In this document: in pieces, positions 1 through 4,884 of the stretch
Position numbering within the stretch: position 1 is the first letter of the stretch
How the letters are laid out: every line of letters starts with the position of its first letter
Assembly: GCA_025933895.1 (NCBI GenBank)
Contig: JAICZB010000194.1
Location: forward strand, 1 to 5,160
Direction: 5' to 3'
Length of the DNA stretch: 5,160 bases
DNA from: Thermoleophilia bacterium
Lineage (GTDB): Bacteria; Actinomycetota; Thermoleophilia; Gaiellales; Gaiellaceae
The notes under the pieces: model-generated
What the model was told of the DNA's origin: nothing
Databases searched by the model: none
The model's input: only the letters and a program-made list of their open reading frames with translations
Translations under genes and position numbers: made by a program

Positions 1-1
1 G

Positions 2-841
2 ACCGTGGTCGGGAACGTCGGCGACGACGTCGAGCTGCTCGGGCTCCACGTGTCGCCGGACCTCGACTCGATCCTGTACGCGCTCGCCGGCCTCGCGGAC
101 GAACGCCGCGGGTGGGGGCGCAGCGACGAGACCTGGCGCGCTCTCGAGACGGTGGGGACGCTCGGCGGCGAGGACTGGTTCGCCCTGGGCGACCGCGATC
201 TGGGGCTCCATCTCGTGCGCACGGAGGCGCTGCGGGCCGGCGAGCCGCTTTCGGCAGTCACCGCGCAGCTGGCGGAAGCGCTCGGCGTCGAGACCCGGCT
301 GCTCCCGGCGACCGACGACCGGCTCCGGACGTGGCTCGAGACGCCGGCCGGCGCGTTCCCGTTTCAGGAGTGGTTCGTCGGCCGCGGCCACCGCGACGAG
401 GTCGATGCCGTGCACTTCGAGGGTGCGGATGCGGCGCGGCCGGCGCCGGGCGTGCTCGAGGCGGTGGCCGGCGCGGACCTGATCCTGCTCGCCCCGAGCA
501 ACCCGTACGTCTCGCTCGGGCCGATCCTGGCGGTGCGCGAGCTGCGCGAGGCGGTCGCCCGGCGGAACGTGCCGTGCGTCGCCGTGAGCCCGCTCATCGA
601 CGGCCGCGCGGTGAAAGGCCCCGCAGACAGGATGCTGCGTCGACTCGCCGGCGGAACCTCGCCGAGGCACCTCGCGAGCTGCTACCCGGGGCTGATCAAT
701 GCGCTCCTCGTGGACGAGGCCGACGCCGGCGACCTCGACGGGCTCGGAGATGTCCGGCCGATCGTGACCGGGACGCTCATGCGCGACCGCGACGCGCGGC
801 GCCGTCTCGCCGAAGCTGCTCTCGGAGCTGTGCCGGCGTGA
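2..841 (+). CDS. cofD: CofD, 2-phospho-L-lactate/enolpyruvyl transferase of F420 biosynthesis (5' partial)
   Basis: This protein (FbiA in mycobacteria) transfers the lactyl- or enolpyruvyl-phospho moiety from its GDP-activated form onto the deazaflavin Fo, giving F420-0 or dehydro-F420-0. The reading frame is open to the left edge, and the visible part (279 residues) begins TVVGNVGDD. Comparison with the family suggests about 30 N-terminal residues, including the glycine-rich start, are missing. Visible family motifs in order are GNVGDD, HVSPDLDSILYALAG, WFALGDRDLGLH, FQEWFV, APSNPYVSLGPIL and VSPLIDGRAVKGPA. The GTG at 5 is an internal valine, not the start. The TGA stop overlaps the next gene's GTG by 4 nt. 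Whether the substrate derives from phospholactate or PEP cannot be read from the sequence; PEP is the known actinobacterial choice. The identification is secure. Confidence 0.95.
   Translation, partial: TVVGNVGDDVELLGLHVSPDLDSILYALAGLADERRGWGRSDETWRALETVGTLGGEDWFALGDRDLGLHLVRTEALRAGEPLSAVTAQLAEALGVETRLLPATDDRLRTWLETPAGAFPFQEWFVGRGHRDEVDAVHFEGADAARPAPGVLEAVAGADLILLAPSNPYVSLGPILAVRELREAVARRNVPCVAVSPLIDGRAVKGPADRMLRRLAGGTSPRHLASCYPGLINALLVDEADAGDLDGLGDVRPIVTGTLMRDRDARRRLAEAALGAVPA
824..827 (+). promoter_or_regulatory. Probable ribosome binding site of the methyltransferase gene
   Basis: GGAG sits 10 nt before the GTG at 838, inside the last codons of cofD. It supports that GTG over the far upstream start codons of the same open frame, which would read through cofD in another frame. 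The match is short and could be chance in GC-rich coding sequence. Confidence 0.4.
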
Positions 842-1530
842 GCCTCGACGATCCCGAGCTCCTCGAGCGGGAGTACGCGACGAGCGTGCGGCTCGAGCGT
901 CGCCGGCACAACGTCACCGGCTGGGTGCGCGGCGAGGAGCCGTGGGTCGAGGCTCTCGCTGCAGTCGCGGAGATGCGACCGCAGCGCGTCCTCGATGCGG
1001 GCTGCGGGGACGGCGTGTTCGCACGAGCAGTCGCCGCTCCCACGGTGGTCGGAGTCGACGCAGCCGCGCCGATGGTCGAGCGCGCCCGCGCCCGCGGAGT
1101 CGACGCGCGACAGGCCGGGATCGAGGACTTGCCCTTCGCGGACGGCGAGTTCGACGTCGTCGTCTGCAACTGGGTGCTCTACCACCTTCCCGACGTCGAG
1201 GCCGGCGTGCGCGAGCTCGCTCGCGTACTGCGTCCCGGTGGTCGTTTCGTCGGGATCTACAACCGTGACCGGCACATGGAGGAGCTATGGGCTCGGCTCC
1301 ATCCGCCGTCCGCCGAGGGGGACGACTACCACGACGTTCTCGCGCGACATTTCGCGCGCGTGGAGGAGCGGGACACGGATGCGCACACGCTGTGGCAGAC
1401 GCGCGACGATCTGCAGGCGTTCCTCGACGCGTCGACGGAGCTCCTCGGGCCGCTGGAGGCGCCGGCCGAGCCGTATCCGTTCACCGTAACGCGCCGAAAT
1501 CGCGTCTATGTCGCGGAGAAGGCGTCGTGA
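838..1530 (+). CDS. Class I SAM-dependent methyltransferase (Methyltransf_11 type) within the F420 operon
   Basis: This is a 230-residue Rossmann-fold methyltransferase. The SAM-binding motif I is VLDAGCGDG (residues 51-59). The acidic residue ending strand 2 is D74 in VVGVDAA. IEDLPF (95-100) is the usual SAM-pocket motif, and FDVVVCNWVLYHL (105-117) with the following RVLRPGG segment is typical of Methyltransf_11. The C-terminal third carries no motif I recognise and probably forms the acceptor side. The open frame extends far upstream, but that part is a shadow of cofD. GTG at 838 overlaps the cofD stop as GTGA and has a GGAG upstream. The acceptor is unknown: a small molecule is likely for this subfamily. 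Its place between cofD and npdG raises the possibility of an F420-related substrate, which is inference only. Confidence 0.9.
   Translation: MSLDDPELLEREYATSVRLERRRHNVTGWVRGEEPWVEALAAVAEMRPQRVLDAGCGDGVFARAVAAPTVVGVDAAAPMVERARARGVDARQAGIEDLPFADGEFDVVVCNWVLYHLPDVEAGVRELARVLRPGGRFVGIYNRDRHMEELWARLHPPSAEGDDYHDVLARHFARVEERDTDAHTLWQTRDDLQAFLDASTELLGPLEAPAEPYPFTVTRRNRVYVAEKAS
1515..1522 (+). promoter_or_regulatory. Probable ribosome binding site of npdG
   Basis: The purine run GGAGAAGG ends 4 nt before the GTG at 1527, and its GGAG is 8 nt away. It lies within the last codons of the methyltransferase gene. It supports the GTG at 1527 as the npdG start even though the frame is open further upstream. 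Confidence 0.5.
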
Positions 1531-2147
1531 AGGTCGCGATCGTCGGCGGAACCGGCGACTTCGGGCTTGCGCTCGCGGTCAGGCTCGTCGACGCGGGCGA
1601 CGAAGTCGTGATCGGGTCGCGGGACGCCGCGCGGGCGGAGGAGAAGGCGCGTGAGGTCGGCGCGGCCGGCGGGGCGGCGAACGAGCAGGCGGTCCGCAAC
1701 GTCGATCTCGTCGTGCTCGCGACGGTGGCGGACGCAGCGCTCGCGACCGCGACCGCGCTGGTGAATGCGCTCGGGAATACGCCGGTGCTCAGCGTGGCGA
1801 GCGAGCTCCAGTTCGGCCGCGACGGCGCGCGGCCTGGGTCCGACCAGCGTTCGCTCGCGGAGCGGACGCAGGAACTCGTCGCCGGCCCTGTCGCCGCCGG
1901 CCTCCACTCGCTCGCCGCCGGGAAGCTCGCTCACGGACGTCCCGACGAGGACGTCTTCGTCTGCGGCGACGACGCGGACGCGAAGGCGCTCGCACTCGAG
2001 CTCGCTGCCAAGGTCGTGGACGGGCGCGCCCTCGATGCCGGGCCGCTCGCGGGCGCGCGTGCCCTCGAGGGAATGACCGCCGTGATCGTCAACCTCAACA
2101 AGGGCTACAAGGGCCACGCCGGCGTGCGAGTCACCGGGCTGCCGTGA
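1527..2147 (+). CDS. npdG: F420:NADPH oxidoreductase (NpdG/Fno family)
   Basis: This cytosolic enzyme transfers hydride between NADP(H) and coenzyme F420, linking the deazaflavin pool to NADPH. The product is 206 residues, close to the usual length of about 210-220. It opens with VKVAIVGGTGDFG, whose GGTGDFG (7-13) is the dinucleotide-binding loop. GSRD at 30-33 follows strand 2, where Ser and Arg contact the NADP 2'-phosphate in this family. Further family signatures are ALHT-like GLHSLAAGKLAH, VCGDDADAKAL, and the C-terminal LDAGPL (169-174) followed by a TAVIVNLNKGYKG segment that matches the F420-binding end of archaeal Fno. The GTG start overlaps the methyltransferase stop as GTGA, which places the start directly before the nucleotide-binding strand. 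In actinobacteria the physiological direction is usually taken to be F420 reduction with NADPH, but this is not shown here. Confidence 0.92.
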   Translation: MKVAIVGGTGDFGLALAVRLVDAGDEVVIGSRDAARAEEKAREVGAAGGAANEQAVRNVDLVVLATVADAALATATALVNALGNTPVLSVASELQFGRDGARPGSDQRSLAERTQELVAGPVAAGLHSLAAGKLAHGRPDEDVFVCGDDADAKALALELAAKVVDGRALDAGPLAGARALEGMTAVIVNLNKGYKGHAGVRVTGLP

Positions 2148-3328
2148 CGCACGTCGTCGAGATCACGGACCCGGCGGAGCGGTCGCGCATCGCGGAGGCC
2201 GTTCTCCGCGACCTGCCGGAGTGGTTCGGGATCGAGGAGGCGACCGCGGCGTACATCCGGGACGCGGCGACTCTGCCGACGTTCGCGGTGGAGCCGGACG
2301 CCGGCTTCCTCTGCCTCGAGCAGCACGGGCCGCGGGCGGCGGAGCTCTACGTCATGGGCGTCCAGCGCGTGCACCATCGCCGCGGGATAGGGCGGGCGCT
2401 CGTCGAAGCGGCCGAGTCGTGGTGCCGCGCGAACCGGATCCGCTACCTCCACGTCAAGACGCTCGGCCCGTCACGGGCAAGCCGCGGCTACGACGCAACC
2501 CGCGCGTTCTACGAGGCGCTCGGCTTCGTCGCGCTCGAGGAGCTGCACGGCCTCTGGGACGAGGACAACCCGACGCTGATCCTCGTCAAGGACGTCGCGC
2601 CGGGCTTCTCTGTAACGCCGATCGAGGGGCTGCCGGAGCTCCGCGACGGAGACGACCTCGCGCAACTCATCGCGGAGCGGACGGAGCTCGCGGACGGCGA
2701 CGTCGTCGTCGTCGCGCAGAAGGCCGTCTCGAAGGTCGAGGGCCGCGTCGTGGCCCTCGCGGACGTCGAGCCGTCGGAGCGGGCCCGAGAGCTTGCGGGA
2801 GCCGAGGCGGACCCGCGCCGGATCCAGGTCATCCTCGACGAGGCCGCCGAGCTCGTTCGGGTGCGGCCCCCGCTCCTGATCGCGCGCACGCGGCACGGCT
2901 ACGTCTGCGGCTCGGCCGGTGTCGACGCCTCGAACACGCCCGAGCCGGGAACGGTCGTCCTCCTACCGGTCGATCCCGACGCCTCCGCGACGCGGCTACG
3001 GGAGGAGCTGCGCGAGCGGACGGGCGTCGACGTCGGCGTGATCGTCACCGATTCTTTCGGGCGGCCCTGGCGGGCTGCGACGACGGACGTTGCGATCGGA
3101 GCCGCCGGCGTCGAGGTCGTACTCGATCTCGCCGGCGAGCGGGACCCGACCGGGTACGAGCTGCACGCGACCCGAATTGCAGTCGCCGACGAGATCGCGG
3201 GCGCCGCCCAGCTCGTCTTCGGCAAGCTCGGCCGCGTCCCCGTCGCGGTCGTCCGCGGCCTCCACGTCCGGGGCGACATGCGAGCCGCCGACCTCGTCAT
3301 CCCGCCCGAGACGGACCTGTTCCGTTAG
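2144..3328 (+). CDS. cofE: GNAT acetyltransferase-CofE fusion (F420-0:gamma-glutamyl ligase)
   Basis: This 394-residue protein joins two complete domains in one uninterrupted frame. Residues 1-150 are a GNAT N-acetyltransferase. It has an LPEWFGIEEA segment (24-33), the acetyl-CoA loop RRGIGR (79-84), and the closing ATRAFYEALGF (118-128). Residues 156-394 are a full-length CofE, which adds glutamates to F420-0 using GTP. Its motifs are QKAVSKVEGR (192-201), HGYVCGSAGVDASN (251-264), LLPVDPDAS, VTDSFGRPWR (301-310), AIGAAGVEV and a VADEIAGAAQLVFGKL-PVAVVRG tail. No in-frame ATG, GTG or TTG lies near the junction, so CofE has no evident separate start. The GTG start overlaps the npdG stop by 4 nt. 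Unlike mycobacterial FbiB, there is no C-terminal FMN nitroreductase-like domain. The GNAT acceptor is unknown. CofE identity is secure; any acetylation of F420 or CofE is speculation. Confidence 0.93.
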   Translation: MTHVVEITDPAERSRIAEAVLRDLPEWFGIEEATAAYIRDAATLPTFAVEPDAGFLCLEQHGPRAAELYVMGVQRVHHRRGIGRALVEAAESWCRANRIRYLHVKTLGPSRASRGYDATRAFYEALGFVALEELHGLWDEDNPTLILVKDVAPGFSVTPIEGLPELRDGDDLAQLIAERTELADGDVVVVAQKAVSKVEGRVVALADVEPSERARELAGAEADPRRIQVILDEAAELVRVRPPLLIARTRHGYVCGSAGVDASNTPEPGTVVLLPVDPDASATRLREELRERTGVDVGVIVTDSFGRPWRAATTDVAIGAAGVEVVLDLAGERDPTGYELHATRIAVADEIAGAAQLVFGKLGRVPVAVVRGLHVRGDMRAADLVIPPETDLFR

Positions 3329-3338
3329 AACACGCCCA

Positions 3339-3575
3339 GTGAGCGATGCCGTTCAGCAGGCAAACGAGCTCCTCCGCGAGCGCGGCTACGCGGAGCGCGA
3401 CCTCGCCGTCCACACCGGTCCGCGCGGAAAGGCGCTGCTCAAGGGGAACAAGATCCTCAGCCCGCTCAGCGACGAGGCCGAGGTGGTGCTGAGAGTCGTG
3501 AGGGATCTCGTGCCGACCGACGGCGAGCTCGGCGGCAAGATCTTGCGGCCGGCCGAGCTGCGCGAGAAGCTCTGA
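3339..3575 (+). CDS. Small 78-residue protein of unknown function between cofE and pdxH
   Basis: I do not recognise this protein. It is predicted to be soluble, with no membrane segment, signal peptide or cysteine. An N-terminal amphipathic stretch (residues 3-21) precedes the core VHTGPRGKALLKGNKILSP (24-42), which is rich in Gly and Lys. A helix-like stretch follows (DEAEVVLRVVRDL, 45-57), then a GGKILRPAELREKL tail (65-78). The basic glycine-containing core could bind a phosphate or nucleic acid, but that is a guess. The GTG at 3339 is 10 nt after the cofE stop and has no Shine-Dalgarno. The ATG at 3346 is out of frame, and frame-matched codons upstream lie inside cofE. Even spacing, same strand and unbroken codon structure support a real gene co-transcribed with cofE and pdxH. 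Confidence 0.72.
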   Translation: MSDAVQQANELLRERGYAERDLAVHTGPRGKALLKGNKILSPLSDEAEVVLRVVRDLVPTDGELGGKILRPAELREKL

Positions 3576-3577
3576 GG

Positions 3578-4189
3578 GTGGAAGGAGAGGCCGAGCTCCG
3601 GCGCTCCGACCTCGCCACCGATCCGCTGGAGCAGTTCCGGGACTGGCTCGCCGAGGCGTCCACGGCGCTCGAGGCGCCGGAGGCGATGGCGCTTGCCACC
3701 GCCACTCCCGACGGTGCGCCGTCGGCCCGGATGGTGCTGCTGAAGGGATTCGACGAGCGCGGGCTGGTCTTCTTCTCGCACTACACCTCGCGGAAGGGGC
3801 GTGACCTAGAGGCGAACCCGCAGGCGGCGCTTCTCTTCCACTGGTCGCCGCTCGGCCGACAGGTTCGTGTCGAGGGGACGGTCGAGCGCGTGTCGGAGGC
3901 GGAGTCGGACGCGTACTTCGCAACGCGGCCACGGGATGCGCAGGTCGGCGCGCTCGCGTCGCGCCAGAGCGACCGGCTCGGATCGCGCACGGAGCTGTAC
4001 GAGCGGCTCGCCGAGCTGGAGGACGACCTCGCCGGCGGCGCCGTGCTGCGGCCGCCGACGTGGGGCGGCTTCGTGCTCGAACCGCGGGCCTGGGAGTTCT
4101 GGCAGCACCGCGAGAGCCGCCTGCACGACCGCTTCCGCTACGAGCCAGAGCCGCCCGGCGGCTGGCGGATCGAGCGGCTCTTTCCGTAA
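3578..4189 (+). CDS. pdxH: Pyridoxamine/pyridoxine 5'-phosphate oxidase
   Basis: PdxH uses FMN and oxygen to oxidise pyridoxamine or pyridoxine phosphate to pyridoxal 5'-phosphate, the last step of vitamin B6 synthesis and salvage. The 203-residue protein matches the family along its length: DLATDPLEQF (11-20), FMN-site ARMVLLKGFDERGLVFF (50-66), TSRKG (70-74), GRQVRVEG (93-100), RPRDAQVGALASRQS (117-131), PPTWGGF (159-165), and the C-terminal signature EFWQ (173-176), RLHDRFRYE, with a final W-x-IERLFP. The N-terminus is about 15 residues shorter than E. coli PdxH. No ATG or GTG lies in frame just upstream, so GTG at 3578, 2 nt after the preceding stop, is the likely start. The canonical substrate signature argues against an F420-dependent split-barrel enzyme despite the F420 neighbours. 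Its 3' end overlaps the convergent arsR by 52 nt. Confidence 0.94.
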   Translation: MEGEAELRRSDLATDPLEQFRDWLAEASTALEAPEAMALATATPDGAPSARMVLLKGFDERGLVFFSHYTSRKGRDLEANPQAALLFHWSPLGRQVRVEGTVERVSEAESDAYFATRPRDAQVGALASRQSDRLGSRTELYERLAELEDDLAGGAVLRPPTWGGFVLEPRAWEFWQHRESRLHDRFRYEPEPPGGWRIERLFP

Positions 4190-4506
4190 CTCCGAAGACT
4201 TCGGCGGAGCGCCGACAGCCGTTCGTCCCAGGCCGCGCCGACAGAGACCATCCATTCGACGGCGTCCTCCAGCGGCGCCGGGGTCACCTCGTAGCGCGTC
4301 TCGCGGCCCGCGCGCGTGGCGCGCAGCAGGCCGGCGTCGGCGAGCGCGGACAGCTGCTTGGCGACCGCCTGGCGCGTGACCGGCAGCTCCGCCGCGAGCT
4401 CCGTCGCGGTCGCCGTGCCCCGCGTCGCCACCGCCTCGACGAGCGACCTGCGACCTGCGTCCCCGAGAGCCGCAAAGACGCGGTCTACGCCGCCGCGGCC
4501 GTCCAC
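4138..4506 (-). CDS. ArsR-family winged-helix transcriptional regulator
   Basis: The 122-residue protein is a DNA-binding repressor-type regulator. It begins with FAALGDAGRRSLVEAV (11-26), the usual ArsR opening helix. The helix-turn-helix is TELAAELPVTRQAVAKQLSA (35-54), with the recognition helix around TRQAVAKQL. The wing is RAGRETRYEVT (65-75). No cysteine is present, so it lacks the metal-site motif of ArsR/SmtB sensors and probably does not sense metals. GTG at 4506 is the chosen start, just ahead of the family's first conserved helix; the open frame further upstream is a shadow. It overlaps the SRPBCC gene by 22 nt, suggesting coupled translation. Such regulators are often paired with SRPBCC proteins. 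The stop falls 52 nt inside the 3' end of pdxH on the other strand, so the last 17 residues (SYGKSRSIRQPPGGSGS) are antisense to pdxH codons. Confidence 0.88.
   Translation of the reverse strand: MDGRGGVDRVFAALGDAGRRSLVEAVATRGTATATELAAELPVTRQAVAKQLSALADAGLLRATRAGRETRYEVTPAPLEDAVEWMVSVGAAWDERLSALRRSLRSYGKSRSIRQPPGGSGS
4192..4204. terminator. Hairpin just after pdxH, candidate transcription end (weak)
   Basis: A short dyad, CCGAAGACTTCGG, starts 2 nt after the pdxH stop and can form a 5-bp stem with a GAC loop. A second possible pairing nearby is AGAGCCG (4147-4153) with CGGCTCT (4175-4181), followed by TT. Neither has a long T tract, and both lie inside the arsR reading frame. In a genome this GC-rich such stems also occur by chance. 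Its position at the meeting point of two converging units is the main reason to list it. Confidence 0.25.
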
Positions 4507-4847
4507 GCGAGCGACCGCAGCTCCAGGGCCGGGGCGAACTCCGGCGACGTCTCGACGACCCGCACGAGCGTCCCCTCTTCGACGACTTCGAGCTCGATTG
4601 CGACCGTCCCGCCGTCGTCCCAGTCGAGGACGAGGCGCTCTGCCTCTTCGAGCTCGCGGACGACCGCGCGCCGCTCGTCGCCGTCGCCCCACCGGAAGAC
4701 TCCCTCGCCACCCGGCCGCACGTCGAGCTCCACGTCCGATGCGAACCACTCCTCGAGCCGCTCCGGCTCCGTCAGCGCCTCCCATACCTCGTCGGGCTCC
4801 TCCGGTACGACGATCTCCCGCTCGACCTCTATCCGCTCGACTGGCAT
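4485..4847 (-). CDS. SRPBCC / AHSA1-like domain protein
   Basis: This 120-residue protein has the hydrophobic-pocket SRPBCC (START-like, AHSA1-type) fold. Recognisable parts are the opening strand ERIEVEREIVVPEEPDEVWEAL with the Trp of the first helix (residue 22), TEPERLEEWFASDVE, the PGGEGVFRW strand region (roughly 45-53), RLVLDWD and a closing LVRVVETSPEF. It is somewhat shorter than the usual 140-160 residues and ends in AWTAAAA. The ligand is unknown. ATG at 4847 is well supported by a strong AGGAGG 8 nt upstream. It is the first gene of a two-gene unit with arsR, whose product probably controls the unit. The pair is common in actinobacteria and is often of unknown physiological role. 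Confidence 0.88.
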   Translation of the reverse strand: MPVERIEVEREIVVPEEPDEVWEALTEPERLEEWFASDVELDVRPGGEGVFRWGDGDERRAVVRELEEAERLVLDWDDGGTVAIELEVVEEGTLVRVVETSPEFAPALELRSLAWTAAAA

Positions 4848-4855
4848 TTGCGCAA

Positions 4856-4861
4856 CCTCCT
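4856..4861 (-). promoter_or_regulatory. Strong Shine-Dalgarno of the SRPBCC gene
   Basis: On the minus strand AGGAGG stands 8 nt before the ATG at 4847. It is the only consensus-strength ribosome binding site in the window and fixes the SRPBCC start. It lies between two half-sites of the inverted repeats described separately. Confidence 0.85.
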
Positions 4862-4868
4862 AGTTGCG

Positions 4869-4875
4869 TATTAAT
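4869..4875 (+). promoter_or_regulatory. Candidate -10 element for clpP (and possibly for the divergent unit)
   Basis: TATTAAT is the most AT-rich run in the window and ends 9 nt before the clpP ATG. Transcription starting about 7 nt downstream would begin at or next to the ATG, giving a leaderless or nearly leaderless mRNA, which fits the lack of a Shine-Dalgarno. No convincing -35 is present; TTGCGC at 4848-4853 is a weak candidate. Because ATTAAT is palindromic, it could also serve as the -10 for the minus-strand unit. Confidence 0.4.
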
Positions 4876-4884
4876 GTGCAACCA

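Larger units (their letters stand above)
4852..4882. promoter_or_regulatory. Inverted-repeat cluster, candidate ArsR operator
   Basis: Three 5-bp half-sites alternate in orientation: GCAAC (4852-4856), GTTGC (4863-4867) and GCAAC (4878-4882). The last two flank a 20-bp dyad centred on ATTAAT, with 16 of 20 positions symmetric. The first two form a second dyad with a 6-bp spacer. The site covers most of the 37-bp gap between two divergent genes, one being the first gene of the arsR unit. This is the expected place for an autoregulatory ArsR operator. Binding is inferred from position and symmetry only. Confidence 0.55.

Noticed and set aside
682..1275. 197-residue open frame antisense to cofD and the methyltransferase
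   Set aside because: It crosses a gene junction on the other strand and has no domain; it is open only because stops are rare at this GC content.
1506..2117. 203-residue open frame antisense to npdG
   Set aside because: It mirrors the whole npdG gene, contains no recognisable domain and has no ribosome binding site; the sense frame has all NpdG motifs.
2699..2716. GTC triplet run resembling a short tandem repeat
   Set aside because: It encodes the conserved DVVVVAQK strand of CofE; Val codons are simply GTC-biased here.
2144..3328. Possible artefactual fusion of separate GNAT and cofE genes
   Set aside because: No start codon or ribosome binding site suits a separate CofE, and the linker reads smoothly in one frame with normal codon use; kept as a genuine fusion, with the caveat recorded in the finding.
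2221..3342. 373-residue plus-strand frame within the GNAT-cofE gene
   Set aside because: Arg/Gly-rich out-of-frame reading of a gene whose true frame shows both domains intact.
3578..4189. pdxH as an F420-dependent split-barrel (FDOR) enzyme because of its F420 neighbours
   Set aside because: The C-terminal EFWQ and RLHDR signature and the FMN-site residues are those of true pyridoxamine phosphate oxidase.
3806..4711. 301-residue open frame on the minus strand across pdxH, arsR and the SRPBCC gene
   Set aside because: Low-complexity Arg/Ser/Gly-rich translation typical of a shadow frame in GC-rich DNA; it overlaps three genes with clear family motifs.
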